Below are positions 44,505-53,906 of a DNA stretch of 64,000 nt, piece by piece. The stretch spans positions 1-64,000 of the forward strand of contig JBNKEI010000156.1 of NCBI GenBank assembly GCA_050288705.1. The letters run 5' to 3'. The number at the start of each line of letters is the position of its first letter. The stretch's first letter is position 1. The stretch is from JBNKEI01 sp050288705 (GTDB taxonomy: Bacteria; Myxococcota; Myxococcia; Myxococcales; UBA5297). The position numbers were made by a program, and so were the translations under genes. The notes under the pieces were generated by a model. That model worked only from the letters and a program-made list of their open reading frames with translations. It did not search any database and was not told the origin of the DNA.

Positions 44505-45775
44505 GATGCCGCCTTGTGGTCGTATTCATCGGGGTCTGCTCGTACGGGTAGTCGTACTACGAAACGAGAACCGTGGGTATAAGTTGTATCTAGCTTCAGT
44601 GTGCCTTGATGCCTGAGCGCTATCTCGCGGCTAATTGATAGCCCCAAACCGGTGCCACCACCTACCCCCTTGGTGGTGAAAAACGGGTCAAAGATTTTAT
44701 CAGCAATATCGGCGGGTATCCCTGGGCCGTCGTCCGTTATCTCAATAGTTATATCGCGGTTTTTATCGAGAAAAGTGCGCACATAAACCTTCCCGGTGTC
44801 ACCGATGGAGTCCAAAGCGTTTTTTATCAAGTTGAAGAAAACTTGATTCAGCTCCCCTGCGTATACCCAGGTCATGGGCAACTCTGCCAGCTCAAGCTCA
44901 ATAGATACCCCAGGTAGATTTTTCGGGCTCAACATTGCCGCAGTAGCTTTGATTCCGGGGGTGATGTCCGACATTTGGGCGTTGGGTTTGTCTCCGCGGA
45001 TAAATGTTCGCAGATTTTCGTAGATGGTTGAGATTCGTTGCGCTGCGTCTTCTACTATTTTGAGAGCAGCATGTGAGTCGCTGAGGATGTACTGCAAGTC
45101 ATGTGTCTGCTTGTAGATCTCAAATTCCTGCATCTGTGGCAGGTCAGCCAGAAGCTTGTCGACCCGTGCGAAAGCGTTGCTAATTTCGCTAAGGTATTCC
45201 CGGAGCGGATCAACGTTATTTTTGATGACGTTGATAGGGTTATTAAGTTCATGAGATAGCTGTGCAAGCAGGCGTCCTAATGCCGAAAGCTTTTCCGACT
45301 CAACCAGCATTGCCTGTGAACGCTTGAGCTCACCTAATGCTCGAGAAAGATCATCATTGGCAGATTTAAGTAAGCGTTCGCGACTGTCAATCATTTCAAC
45401 CATATGATTGAAATATTTGGAAAAATCACCCAGGAAATCGATGCGCTGACTGTAGTCTCCCTTGGTTATCTGCTGTGCTTGCCAGGCAAGGTGAAGGAGT
45501 CGCGCGTGCAGGGCCTTAAATGGCGATGCCAGCAAGTTAGCGGTTCGGGGAGAAGCTACTGATAGCTTGCCCTGCGAAAGCGGGAGAATGAAGGCCCAAA
45601 CTTCATTCATTGCGCCAATGAGGTCGTTGACTACCTCGGCGCAGTCTCGGGGCAATCCCGCTTCGTATGCCTCTGCATTTATAGTAGCTGGAGTCTTGCC
45701 CCTAAGAAGACTTGCTATTCGGTGACCAATTTCTTCTAGCAATGTTTCCATCGATAGGCATTCAACTTCTGGCAT
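44501..45775 (-). CDS. Soluble sensor histidine kinase
   Basis: 424 residues without transmembrane segments. The N-terminal 100 residues are helical with no known domain. A HAMP-like linker (AWQAQQITKGDYSQRIDFLGDFSKYFNHMVEMI) and coiled coil lead to the phospho-His in LAQLSHELNNPINVIKNN, then the ATPase domain with FFNLIKNALDSI, TDDGPGIP and GGGTGLGLSIS. The start overlaps the V4R gene by 14 bases; a Met at residue 9 is an alternative. It probably receives its signal from the V4R protein encoded immediately upstream. Confidence 0.9.
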   Translation of the reverse strand: MPEVECLSMETLLEEIGHRIASLLRGKTPATINAEAYEAGLPRDCAEVVNDLIGAMNEVWAFILPLSQGKLSVASPRTANLLASPFKALHARLLHLAWQAQQITKGDYSQRIDFLGDFSKYFNHMVEMIDSRERLLKSANDDLSRALGELKRSQAMLVESEKLSALGRLLAQLSHELNNPINVIKNNVDPLREYLSEISNAFARVDKLLADLPQMQEFEIYKQTHDLQYILSDSHAALKIVEDAAQRISTIYENLRTFIRGDKPNAQMSDITPGIKATAAMLSPKNLPGVSIELELAELPMTWVYAGELNQVFFNLIKNALDSIGDTGKVYVRTFLDKNRDITIEITDDGPGIPADIADKIFDPFFTTKGVGGGTGLGLSISREIALRHQGTLKLDTTYTHGSRFVVRLPVRADPDEYDHKAAS

Positions 45776-46295
45776 TCAATTTAACGTCAAAACGGCAGCA
45801 GCGATCGCCAGTAGCCCAACAGTCCACCTCTTTTACATTGAAATCTTTACCTGTGTACTCCTTGAGAATACCGGCCACAAAGCCCTCGTCATAAACGCAA
45901 ATGGTCTCATCAGAAATAGGCAATCCCGAGCAGTCGAGATCCTCTTCGATTGTCAAGGTAAACTCAAGCTTTTCTAGGTCGGCTTTCTCAATGCGGACAA
46001 TCCCTACTTTCAGTTCGCGAAGCTTTTTCTGCAAATTGGCAATAAAGTCACTAAAAGGAAGCTCAGTGTTCAATACGTTACGACAAAGCTGGATGCCCGC
46101 CAATTTGCCGGCATCGAAGAATACCTGGTTGGTTTTCTCCGTACCAACGTGCATAATTAGGGCCTCGCGTAGCGTGTATTGCATGAGACGGTAAGCGATA
46201 ACCGGCATCATCTGGCCAAGATTAGGGCGTCCCATCTCGATATCGCCAAGATCGCTCCATTGGAACTTGCTATAATCGCGTTCTTCTTTAAACAC
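45762..46295 (-). CDS. V4R (4-vinyl reductase) domain sensor protein
   Basis: 177 residues forming one V4R domain, a small-molecule-binding fold related to heme-NO-binding and TRAPP folds. The typical ending is clear: GLPISDETICVYDEGFVAGILKEYTGKDFNVKEVDCWATGDRCCRFDVK. The Cys-rich GDRCCRF segment could bind metal. It is the first gene of V4R-kinase-receiver. The ligand is not identifiable; hydrocarbons or aromatic compounds are bound by some relatives. Confidence 0.85.
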   Translation of the reverse strand: MFKEERDYSKFQWSDLGDIEMGRPNLGQMMPVIAYRLMQYTLREALIMHVGTEKTNQVFFDAGKLAGIQLCRNVLNTELPFSDFIANLQKKLRELKVGIVRIEKADLEKLEFTLTIEEDLDCSGLPISDETICVYDEGFVAGILKEYTGKDFNVKEVDCWATGDRCCRFDVKLNARS

Positions 46296-46351
46296 TGCCC
46301 ACCCCGGTTCAAAGCTTAAGTTTTAAGGCGAATGGTTTGAAATTGGTTAGG

Positions 46352-46381
46352 ATAGTACAATTTCCATAGCTGGTTGTACAA
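46352..46381 (-). promoter_or_regulatory. Promoter of the V4R-kinase-receiver operon
   Basis: On the minus strand TTGTAC (46376-46381), 18 bases, TACTAT (46352-46357). TTGTACAA is also an 8-base palindrome that could bind a regulator of either divergent gene. Confidence 0.4.
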
Positions 46382-46399
46382 TATTTACATCTTATTGAA

Positions 46400-46428
46400 T
46401 TGACTCCATATCTGGTCGTCTTTATGAC
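46400..46428 (+). promoter_or_regulatory. Promoter of uvrA
   Basis: TTGACT (46400-46405), 17 bases, TATGAC (46423-46428). No recognised LexA box was identified with confidence. Confidence 0.5.
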
Positions 46429-46494
46429 TACTCGCAACGCAGATGCTTGCGAAAATACTATGCGTTTGACCTTGAGAAGGAAGAGAGAGCAGTC

Positions 46495-49308
46495 GTGACT
46501 GAGCCTGACAAAATTTCTATTCGTGGCGCCAGAGAACACAATCTTAAAAACATTGATCTTGACATTCCAAAAAAGAGTTTAGTGGTCCTAACTGGAGTTT
46601 CCGGCTCGGGAAAAAGCTCGCTTGCCTTCGACACTCTTTATGCAGAAGGGCAGCGCCGCTACGTAGAAAGTTTGTCTGCCTATGCCCGCCAATTTCTGGG
46701 GCAAATGGAAAAACCTAAGTATGAAACTATCCGCGGACTATCTCCGACCATTTCTATTGAGCAGAAAGCCGCATCCAACAATCCGCGATCTACGGTAGGA
46801 ACGGTTACCGAAATTCATGATTATTTGCGAGTGCTTTACGCGTCGATTGGGGTTCAGTACTGCCCTAGGTGTGGAAAACAAGTAGGTCGGCAAACAGCGC
46901 AGCAAATGGTGCAAGAACTCCTCAAGCTTCCTTCTGGCCAGAAATTTACCGTATTGGCGCCAGTAGTAGTAAGCAGGAAAGGTGAATATCGTGATGTTCT
47001 CGATGATTTGCGCAAGCGCGGTTTGCCACGAGTGCGCATTGATGGTCGAGTGTATCGGCTTGATGAAGATCGTGTTGAGCTGGACAAAAAATTAAAGCAT
47101 GACATTCACATAGTAATCGAGCGGTTGATTATGAAGCCTGATTTGAAAGCCAGGTTGACCGATGCGGTAGAAATAGCACTTAAAGAAGGCAAGGGACAGA
47201 TGGTATTGTCCGACGAAAAAAGTAGTCCTGCTTCCGATCGGGTTTTTAGTGAGCTGAATGCTTGTTTGTCTTGCGGCATTTCTTTTGGCGATCTTACTCC
47301 TCCCCATTTTTCGTTTAATAATCCATTAGGAATGTGTCCAACCTGCAATGGTTTAGGAACTCGGCTGGAAATGGACCCCGACTTAATTATTCCCGATTGT
47401 AATAAGAGCATTCGTGAAGGTGCAGTAGAGCCATGGGCAGGAATAATGGCCCGCTTCGACAGTTTTAGTGGAGAAGTAATCGAGCAATTTGCGCAGACTC
47501 ATAACATTGACTTAGATATTCCTTTTAAAAAATTGCCAAAAAAACAACAAGAGTTAATTCTATACGGAAACACACCGGATGGCTCTCGACCAAAACTGAG
47601 TTGGGGTCAATTCGAAGGGGTCGTTCCACAATTAATGCGACGTTTTAAACAAACCGAGTCCGAAGGTGCGCGTCGCTACTATATGAAATATTTTTCCAGC
47701 AAGCCGTGTACCGAATGTCAAGGAGCTCGATTAAAGCCAGAAAGTAGAGCGGTGAAAATTCATGGAAAAAGTATTGTAAATATTTCCGGGTTTACCATTG
47801 ACCAAGCCTTTGATTTTGTGGTTTCTCTTCCTCTTTCCAAAACTGAAGAAAAAATTGCTCATGAGTTGCTTAAAGAAATTCGTACTCGTTTAGGGTTTTT
47901 AAAAAATGTAGGGTTAGGATATCTTTCTTTGGACCGGACGGCTTCCACTCTTTCTGGCGGTGAAAGCCAAAGAATTCGTTTAGCTTCACAAATTGGAAGC
48001 GAATTAACCGGGGTTATTTATATTTTGGATGAGCCTTCAATTGGTTTGCATCAGCGCGATAACGGAAAGCTATTGGTCACTCTCAAAAGGCTTAGAGACA
48101 TTGGTAATTCAGTGATAGTGGTAGAACATGATGAAGAAACTATACGTGACTCCGATTGGATTGTGGATTTTGGACCGGGAGCTGGAGAATTGGGAGGAGA
48201 GGTAGTAGCATCAGGAAATTTGCAGCAGGTAATGAAAAATCCGGCATCATTAACCGGTGCTTACCTTTCGGGGCGAAAAGAAATACCTATTCCTGAGAAA
48301 CGGCGTACGTTGAAAGATTCTCGCATTCGTATTGAAGGAGCTTCCGAAAATAATTTAAAAGAAATTGATGTAGAAATTCCTTTAGGCTTATTTGTGGCAG
48401 TAACTGGAGTATCTGGCGCAGGGAAATCCACGTTAATAAATGATATTTTGTTCCCCGCACTTGCTAGGGCTTTGTATAGTAGTAGGGAAAACTCGGGAAA
48501 ACATAAAAAAATCAAAGGCTTAGAATACTTGGACAAGGTGATCGATATCGATCAAAAACCCATTGGAAGAACTCCTCGTTCTAATCCAGCAACCTATACC
48601 AAAGTATTCGACGCCATTCGCGAACTATTTGCCCAGACCACCGAAGCCAAAACATACGGGTACACTCCGGGTAGATTTTCTTTCAATGTTAAAGGAGGAA
48701 GGTGCGAGGAATGCGAAGGAGCGGGGGTAAAGCTGGTAGAGATGCATTTTTTGCCAGATGTTTATGTTACTTGCGAAGCTTGCCAGGGAAGGCGTTTTAA
48801 TGACGCTACACTTCGAGTTAATTACAAAGGCAAAAACATTGCGGAAGTCTTGGAGTTAAGCGTACGCGAAGCCTTAGAGCATTTTTCGGTACATCGGGAT
48901 ATTGTTCGAATACTAAATACCCTTAGTGACGTGGGGCTTTCCTATATGAAATTGGGGCAAAGCTCCACCACGCTTTCTGGGGGGGAAGCGCAAAGAATAA
49001 AACTCTCGCGCGAACTTGCCAGAAGTTCCACTGGACGAACTTTGTATTTATTGGACGAACCTACTACCGGGCTACATTTTGACGATATTCAAAAGCTATT
49101 GAAAGTACTTAATCGATTGGTTGATGCGGGAAACACGGTGGTTGTGATTGAGCATAATCTTGATGTGATTAAGAGCGCGGATTGGATTATAGATTTGGGA
49201 CCCGAGGGGGGAAATGCAGGTGGGCAATTAGTAGCTCAAGGAACCCCGGAAATGGTTGCCCAGGTCAAAGCAAGCTGGACTGGGCAATACTTGAAAGGCG
49301 TTTTATAG
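46495..49308 (+). CDS. uvrA: Excinuclease ABC subunit A
   Basis: Damage-recognition ATPase of nucleotide excision repair, about 937 residues. Two ABC modules: Walker A GVSGSGKSSLAFDT and GVSGAGKSTLINDI; signatures TLSGGESQRIRLASQIG and TTLSGGEAQRIKLSREL. The zinc modules are intact (CLSCG/CPTC and CEECEGAG/CEACQGRR), and the insertion domain follows. GTG 46495 fits homologue starts (TEPDKISIRGAREHNLKNIDL) and has GGAAGAGAG upstream; in-frame TTG 46447 is less likely. Confidence 0.95.
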   Translation: MTEPDKISIRGAREHNLKNIDLDIPKKSLVVLTGVSGSGKSSLAFDTLYAEGQRRYVESLSAYARQFLGQMEKPKYETIRGLSPTISIEQKAASNNPRSTVGTVTEIHDYLRVLYASIGVQYCPRCGKQVGRQTAQQMVQELLKLPSGQKFTVLAPVVVSRKGEYRDVLDDLRKRGLPRVRIDGRVYRLDEDRVELDKKLKHDIHIVIERLIMKPDLKARLTDAVEIALKEGKGQMVLSDEKSSPASDRVFSELNACLSCGISFGDLTPPHFSFNNPLGMCPTCNGLGTRLEMDPDLIIPDCNKSIREGAVEPWAGIMARFDSFSGEVIEQFAQTHNIDLDIPFKKLPKKQQELILYGNTPDGSRPKLSWGQFEGVVPQLMRRFKQTESEGARRYYMKYFSSKPCTECQGARLKPESRAVKIHGKSIVNISGFTIDQAFDFVVSLPLSKTEEKIAHELLKEIRTRLGFLKNVGLGYLSLDRTASTLSGGESQRIRLASQIGSELTGVIYILDEPSIGLHQRDNGKLLVTLKRLRDIGNSVIVVEHDEETIRDSDWIVDFGPGAGELGGEVVASGNLQQVMKNPASLTGAYLSGRKEIPIPEKRRTLKDSRIRIEGASENNLKEIDVEIPLGLFVAVTGVSGAGKSTLINDILFPALARALYSSRENSGKHKKIKGLEYLDKVIDIDQKPIGRTPRSNPATYTKVFDAIRELFAQTTEAKTYGYTPGRFSFNVKGGRCEECEGAGVKLVEMHFLPDVYVTCEACQGRRFNDATLRVNYKGKNIAEVLELSVREALEHFSVHRDIVRILNTLSDVGLSYMKLGQSSTTLSGGEAQRIKLSRELARSSTGRTLYLLDEPTTGLHFDDIQKLLKVLNRLVDAGNTVVVIEHNLDVIKSADWIIDLGPEGGNAGGQLVAQGTPEMVAQVKASWTGQYLKGVL

Positions 49309-49421
49309 AAAAAACATGGCTTTGCCGCAGATTAAATTGGATAGCTCGCTTAGCGCGGAGTGTTCCGAGGCCATGGCAGAGCGTTGACTATGCTGTGTTT
49401 CGCTAACGAATAAGCGCCTAA

Positions 49422-50510
49422 TCAAAACGCCCCGGTTAACGGCATGTCCCTCCTAAGAAAATCTATTGCAAATTGACGAGCCTTAGACAAAAGGTCTTTT
49501 ACAGAATGTTGGCGCACACTGCCAAGGCTATTATCGACATAGTGGGAAACTGAGCGCGTATCGCTTACTATGTAGCCATCGGCTGTCACGATACAATGTT
49601 GCTTAAATGGTATATCGATCAGGCCGAAGTTTAGTCGAAGAAAACTCGATACTTCTGGCAGTTCAGCTTTTTCCTGTGAAAGGTAAGCAAGCAATTCCTG
49701 TTCAAACCACGGGTCTACTTGACACAAAGAACGCACAATCTCTGAAGGAATAGCAAACCTGACAACGATTCCTAATGCCTGATATTCAGGCCGAGCCAAG
49801 AGTTTTTTCGTTTCTAAAATAGCTTGTCCGTATCCTTTTCCCTCAAGCAAAAGATCAGTCAGGGAGAGGGCAGAACCAAACGGTGTTACCGGCTGAAAAA
49901 AACAATTTCGTACACCTAGCTGTGATAAGGTATCAATTATTTCTGGAATTTGATGAATATTAGCTTTGTGAAGGACCGTTGCCGTGCTTACTCTTTCACT
50001 ACCTAAAGCCAATATGATTTCTTTTAAATTCTTAATAATATGCTTAAACGTACCTTTGCCTCTCATGAAGTCGTGAGTACTTTCTAGCCCATCAATACTA
50101 ATGTTAAGATGATCCAAATTTGAACGCTGTATGTCGTTAAGGTGCTTTCGGCAATTAAGACCATTGCTAATGGTACTTATATAAAGGTTATGATGTTCCT
50201 TCTTCTTGCTTAAATAGGCTAGAAGTTCCAAGGTAACGCGTTCTGTAAACGGTTCTCGTCCAGCCAGGTGAATGGATTTCACGCCAAGGTCGACGAATTG
50301 CTCGATAATGCCTTGCCATTCCTGTAGAGAAAGGGGACGATCAACGGAACGAACATCGCCAAGAAAGCAATGTCTACACTTTAATGGGCAGCGATCGCTA
50401 ACATATAAATGCGCCGAATTGATGCGCAGCTTGTCGTCTTCTTGCAAGCCTCTAAGGATATTGTGATGCAGAATACCTTTGTCTAATGCCTCCCAGAATT
50501 GATTTATCAT
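49422..50510 (-). CDS. Radical SAM enzyme of the lanthipeptide cassette
   Basis: 362 residues. The 4Fe-4S site is C-x3-C-x2-C in DRCPLKCRHCF (about 41-48). The TIM-barrel follows (HLAGREPF as the GGEP-like motif, TISNGLN, ISIDG). The C-terminal part resembles a SPASM domain in layout (HCIVTADGYIVSD ... SLGSV) but has very few Cys, so auxiliary clusters seem to be missing. It starts 44 bases after the lanM stop on the same strand and is probably co-transcribed. It likely modifies the lanthipeptide or its leader; the reaction is unknown. Confidence 0.8.
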   Translation of the reverse strand: MINQFWEALDKGILHHNILRGLQEDDKLRINSAHLYVSDRCPLKCRHCFLGDVRSVDRPLSLQEWQGIIEQFVDLGVKSIHLAGREPFTERVTLELLAYLSKKKEHHNLYISTISNGLNCRKHLNDIQRSNLDHLNISIDGLESTHDFMRGKGTFKHIIKNLKEIILALGSERVSTATVLHKANIHQIPEIIDTLSQLGVRNCFFQPVTPFGSALSLTDLLLEGKGYGQAILETKKLLARPEYQALGIVVRFAIPSEIVRSLCQVDPWFEQELLAYLSQEKAELPEVSSFLRLNFGLIDIPFKQHCIVTADGYIVSDTRSVSHYVDNSLGSVRQHSVKDLLSKARQFAIDFLRRDMPLTGAF

Positions 50511-50554
50511 AATAGTATTGCTTTCTAAAAAGTGTTGAAATATCCCTGATAACG

Positions 50555-53500
50555 CTATTCCCAGAGCAGTACACTGGGCACTTGATCAGGGAAAGCGACC
50601 CTCAGCAATTCGTAACCTATGCCAGCCGTTCCCTGGAACAGTCCGGGATTGTAGGCCTGACGGGGAAGTCTGGAGAGAAGACGAAAGCCTCCGTGCTGTT
50701 CCGACCTGCGAACAAGCGCAGAGCTCCACTGGCGTGCCACTTCCAAAAAATGAGGTTGCTGGAGACGTTGAGAGGCAGCTACCAACAATTCGATGCGTCC
50801 ACCATTGCCACAACAAAGGGAATCGACCTCTTGTAATCCGATTTTCTGCGTCGTTTTCAAGGCTGCAGCCAGATCAGCCCGTACCTGTGTAGTGTCAAGA
50901 ACTGCCAGTCCCCCAAGGCGAGCCAGACCTATCCCTGCAGCTCCATGACACCAGGCTACTGGCGCAGTGTGAAATGCATGTACGTCTGTCTCTTTAGACT
51001 GTTCTCTCAAATCTGGCCAGTTTTCCTCTTCTTGCCGGAAGAGGGACTGTTCAAATCCCAGCGCTTCTTCGGCAGCATCCTTCCAGATCTGCTCGCCCGT
51101 CTCTTCTGTCAAGCGCAACAAGGCATAAGCAATCCCCGATGCTCCATGCGATAAACCGGTGAGCGGATGCGACTGGAATGCTGGCCAAGCTCGTCTCCCA
51201 GATGCCGTAGATACGCGCTGCGCCAGAAGATGCTGACCGCACCACCGTGCTCGTTGGAGTAGCTCGTCTATTTGCATGTGCTTATACAGAGACAACAGTC
51301 CTAGAAGTGCTCCTGCGCTTCCGCCGATGACGTCAAAGGATTGATCGGCCTGCACCCGTTGTTTTGTCAGTAAGAGCGAGGCATGCCAGGCTGCATCGAG
51401 CAGTTCTGGCAGATCGCACCAGAGCCCAATGCGCGAGAGAGCATACATGTATGAACCTAGTCCACTGGTTCCCCCAATCTCCCAGGTCCCTTCGGCAGGA
51501 AGCGATGAGGCATCCTTCAAGCTCTGGCAAAGAGGTTGTAGCGCCGAGCTGATCAGATCGCCAAAGGTGTTTTCCCGCGTAACGTTTTGGAGTGCGGCCA
51601 GAAAGAGCGTGATTCCGCAGGCCCCCTGATACAGGTTAAAGCCCACGAACTCTTGCCGAAACGTTTGCAGGGCGTCCTGGTAAAGCAGACCAATCCAGGT
51701 CCCTTCCCGGTGTGAGCGCTGATCGCGATAGGCATGCGCATACAGATGTTGACCAATGTGGCGCGCGGTCTTAACTAGCTCAGTCGCCAAGAGACTCTGT
51801 TCTTGTTCTTGTTTATTGAGCGTGGAGAATTCGTCTCTGTTATCTCTCATTCCCGGCGCTTGTTGAGCGAGAAAAAATGCGGTGCAAATGAGGTGAATCT
51901 GTCGGGCTAAATCAGCTTCATTGAATTCGGTCAGTAAGATCCTGGAACGCTCTAAGGCAGAGCAAGGAAAAATATGTGGGAGGATCTCTTTGTCATCAAG
52001 CAGTAGGTGATGACTTGAACCCCCTGTACCGAACCAGGGAATGTCCAGTCGCTGGAGGGACAATATTTCGGACTCGGCCACCTTCCAGAGAGCAGGATGC
52101 GTCTGCTTCTCCGGTAACGATGTGGCAAAGACCTGCAATTCAATCCACCGGTCTGTTCCTTCACGCATATACTTGGGTTGCTTCAGGATCTGCAATGCCT
52201 TTGCATAGGTCTCTGTCGCTCGCCTGATAAAGCGAAGCGGACAGCCTTCAAAGGCGGCCAGGGGACCATCTAGCGCCAGCAGCTCGCTGCGATGAGTGAG
52301 CATGAAGCGATAGCCGGTCTCAAATCCTTTCACTACCTCATCGCCATATTCAAGAGGGTCTACAGCTTTCTCCTGCAATTGCACTGTATTGAGAAAGCGT
52401 TCCTTCATCAGTTGAACAACTTCCTGACTCATCGCATCAGTATTAACGTGCTTCCACATAAGCCGGGGACTCGTCTGGAGATGGTCCCTGCCCCTGCCTA
52501 AGCCAGAACAATCAAGAATAATGACTGCCTTTGAGTCGACCCTCTCGAATCGACGCAATTCAGGCAAGAGAGAAGTATCCAAAACGGAATGCCGCCGGTT
52601 CAGCTGACCATCAGGGCGTGTAGCGCTGCGCTCCCACGGCTCCTTAAATCGTAGGCAAGGGGGAAAACCAGCAGTCATAATAGTTTCCAGATCGATAAGC
52701 ATTGGGTTTGGCCCACTGGCAATAAGATTACCATCATGCATATCGCTCCCCCCCAGGAGGTAAAGCCAGCACAGCAAGATCCCCGTTCTCTGATAGTAGG
52801 CTTGCACTTCTTGCTTGCTAGCGCAGGATTGCGTGGGCACATATTCTGCCCATCCATGCGTGGTCTTGTTTAAGACGAGTATGGGTCTTAGACAGGGTGA
52901 AAGCCCTTGCTTGTTTCCCCAGAGTAGCAAATTGGCAAAAGCCTGATCGACTGCAAGGTTTCTGGGTTTATAAACGACCTTCAGTCCCTCGGCAAAGGTC
53001 ACAATAAAAACAGTCCGTCCATGATGATGCGCATCAGAGCAGCCCGCTTGCACCTTGACGACTCGCCCTGCGGACACTCCATCATGAAACGTTTTCTCGA
53101 TCTCCCTCAGATCGGCAGTCAGTCGATGCAGAAATTCTGTACAGATGTCAATCCAGTGCTCAACCTTCAAGACCAGGAGGCGAGCCAGCACGCTATACTC
53201 CTGGAAGAGGGAGAGCAATCCCTCCCCGCGATACTGTGCTACAAATGTCTCATAAAGCGCTCGACTTTCCCTTGAGAATGTTTCGTGGGCATGCTGCTGT
53301 CGGAGAAACGTGAATTCCAACAGCAACACGTCCTCGGCCAGTCCACAGAGCTGTTGGAGCAACCAGCGTTCGAGTGAGATCTGAACCTCATCAACTAGCA
53401 GAGACTGCAAGTGGGCCGTTCGTTGCTCATACTGCTTCCGTGCATACCGGATAAAGGGGAGGAGTACTTCTTCGAACGGAAGCGGATCTGCTGCGCTCAG

Positions 53501-53839
53501 AGCGGGATCATGGGCGGCGAGATAAGTATATTGAGAGAAATGAGAAACATCCTGTCTCACTACTTGTTTTAGCACGCCAATCCAGCTTGGCAGTGGCCCG
53601 GTTAGACGTTGTGGCGTGAACAAAAAACGCCCAATGCGCGCCTGATCAAGGTCATGCTGAGCGAGAAAACGTTCAATCTTCTCACTATCAGTGGCTTCCA
53701 CCAGAGCGTACAAATGCTCAAGACGGGCCTGAACATTGCTTTCGACTCCAATACATGTGTCTTCATTGTTCCAAAAGAGACGTTCTGGGGGGACACTGGC
53801 TCGAGCTGCAATCGCATCGAGCATCTCTCGATGCGTCAT
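50555..53839 (-). CDS. lanM: Class II lanthipeptide synthetase LanM
   Basis: 1094 residues. The N-terminal dehydratase (DUF4135, kinase-like) uses ATP to phosphorylate and eliminate Ser/Thr: VYKPRNLAVDQAFANLL binds nucleotide, and SDMHDGNLIASG...LIDLETIM carries catalytic residues. The C-terminal LanC-like cyclase has zinc ligands in WCHGAAG (Cys about 964) and LCCGNGG (Cys-Cys about 1009-1010). The Cys-Cys-Gly motif in place of Cys-His-Gly is the ProcM-type site associated with relaxed substrates. It follows the second precursor by 61 bases. The gene looks more GC-rich than its precursors, hinting at a different origin. Confidence 0.93.
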   Translation of the reverse strand: MTHREMLDAIAARASVPPERLFWNNEDTCIGVESNVQARLEHLYALVEATDSEKIERFLAQHDLDQARIGRFLFTPQRLTGPLPSWIGVLKQVVRQDVSHFSQYTYLAAHDPALSAADPLPFEEVLLPFIRYARKQYEQRTAHLQSLLVDEVQISLERWLLQQLCGLAEDVLLLEFTFLRQQHAHETFSRESRALYETFVAQYRGEGLLSLFQEYSVLARLLVLKVEHWIDICTEFLHRLTADLREIEKTFHDGVSAGRVVKVQAGCSDAHHHGRTVFIVTFAEGLKVVYKPRNLAVDQAFANLLLWGNKQGLSPCLRPILVLNKTTHGWAEYVPTQSCASKQEVQAYYQRTGILLCWLYLLGGSDMHDGNLIASGPNPMLIDLETIMTAGFPPCLRFKEPWERSATRPDGQLNRRHSVLDTSLLPELRRFERVDSKAVIILDCSGLGRGRDHLQTSPRLMWKHVNTDAMSQEVVQLMKERFLNTVQLQEKAVDPLEYGDEVVKGFETGYRFMLTHRSELLALDGPLAAFEGCPLRFIRRATETYAKALQILKQPKYMREGTDRWIELQVFATSLPEKQTHPALWKVAESEILSLQRLDIPWFGTGGSSHHLLLDDKEILPHIFPCSALERSRILLTEFNEADLARQIHLICTAFFLAQQAPGMRDNRDEFSTLNKQEQEQSLLATELVKTARHIGQHLYAHAYRDQRSHREGTWIGLLYQDALQTFRQEFVGFNLYQGACGITLFLAALQNVTRENTFGDLISSALQPLCQSLKDASSLPAEGTWEIGGTSGLGSYMYALSRIGLWCDLPELLDAAWHASLLLTKQRVQADQSFDVIGGSAGALLGLLSLYKHMQIDELLQRARWCGQHLLAQRVSTASGRRAWPAFQSHPLTGLSHGASGIAYALLRLTEETGEQIWKDAAEEALGFEQSLFRQEEENWPDLREQSKETDVHAFHTAPVAWCHGAAGIGLARLGGLAVLDTTQVRADLAAALKTTQKIGLQEVDSLCCGNGGRIELLVAASQRLQQPHFLEVARQWSSALVRRSEQHGGFRLLSRLPRQAYNPGLFQGTAGIGYELLRVAFPDQVPSVLLWE

Positions 53840-53871
53840 GACCTATTCCTATTCACTTTACATTTCTGTAA

Positions 53872-53906
53872 TTCTTACGCACTTTCTCTTATAGATATTA
53901 TTAGCA
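53872..53906. repeat. 35-base direct repeat, copy 1
   Basis: Identical to 54416-54450. Covers the last Cys codon and stop of precursor 2 and the following 29 bases. The pair marks the ends of a tandem duplication of about 544 bases. Confidence 0.9.

Noticed and set aside
46321..46440. LexA (SOS) box upstream of uvrA
   Set aside because: TTGTACAA is palindromic but does not match a LexA consensus I can vouch for, and lexA specificity in this lineage is unknown.
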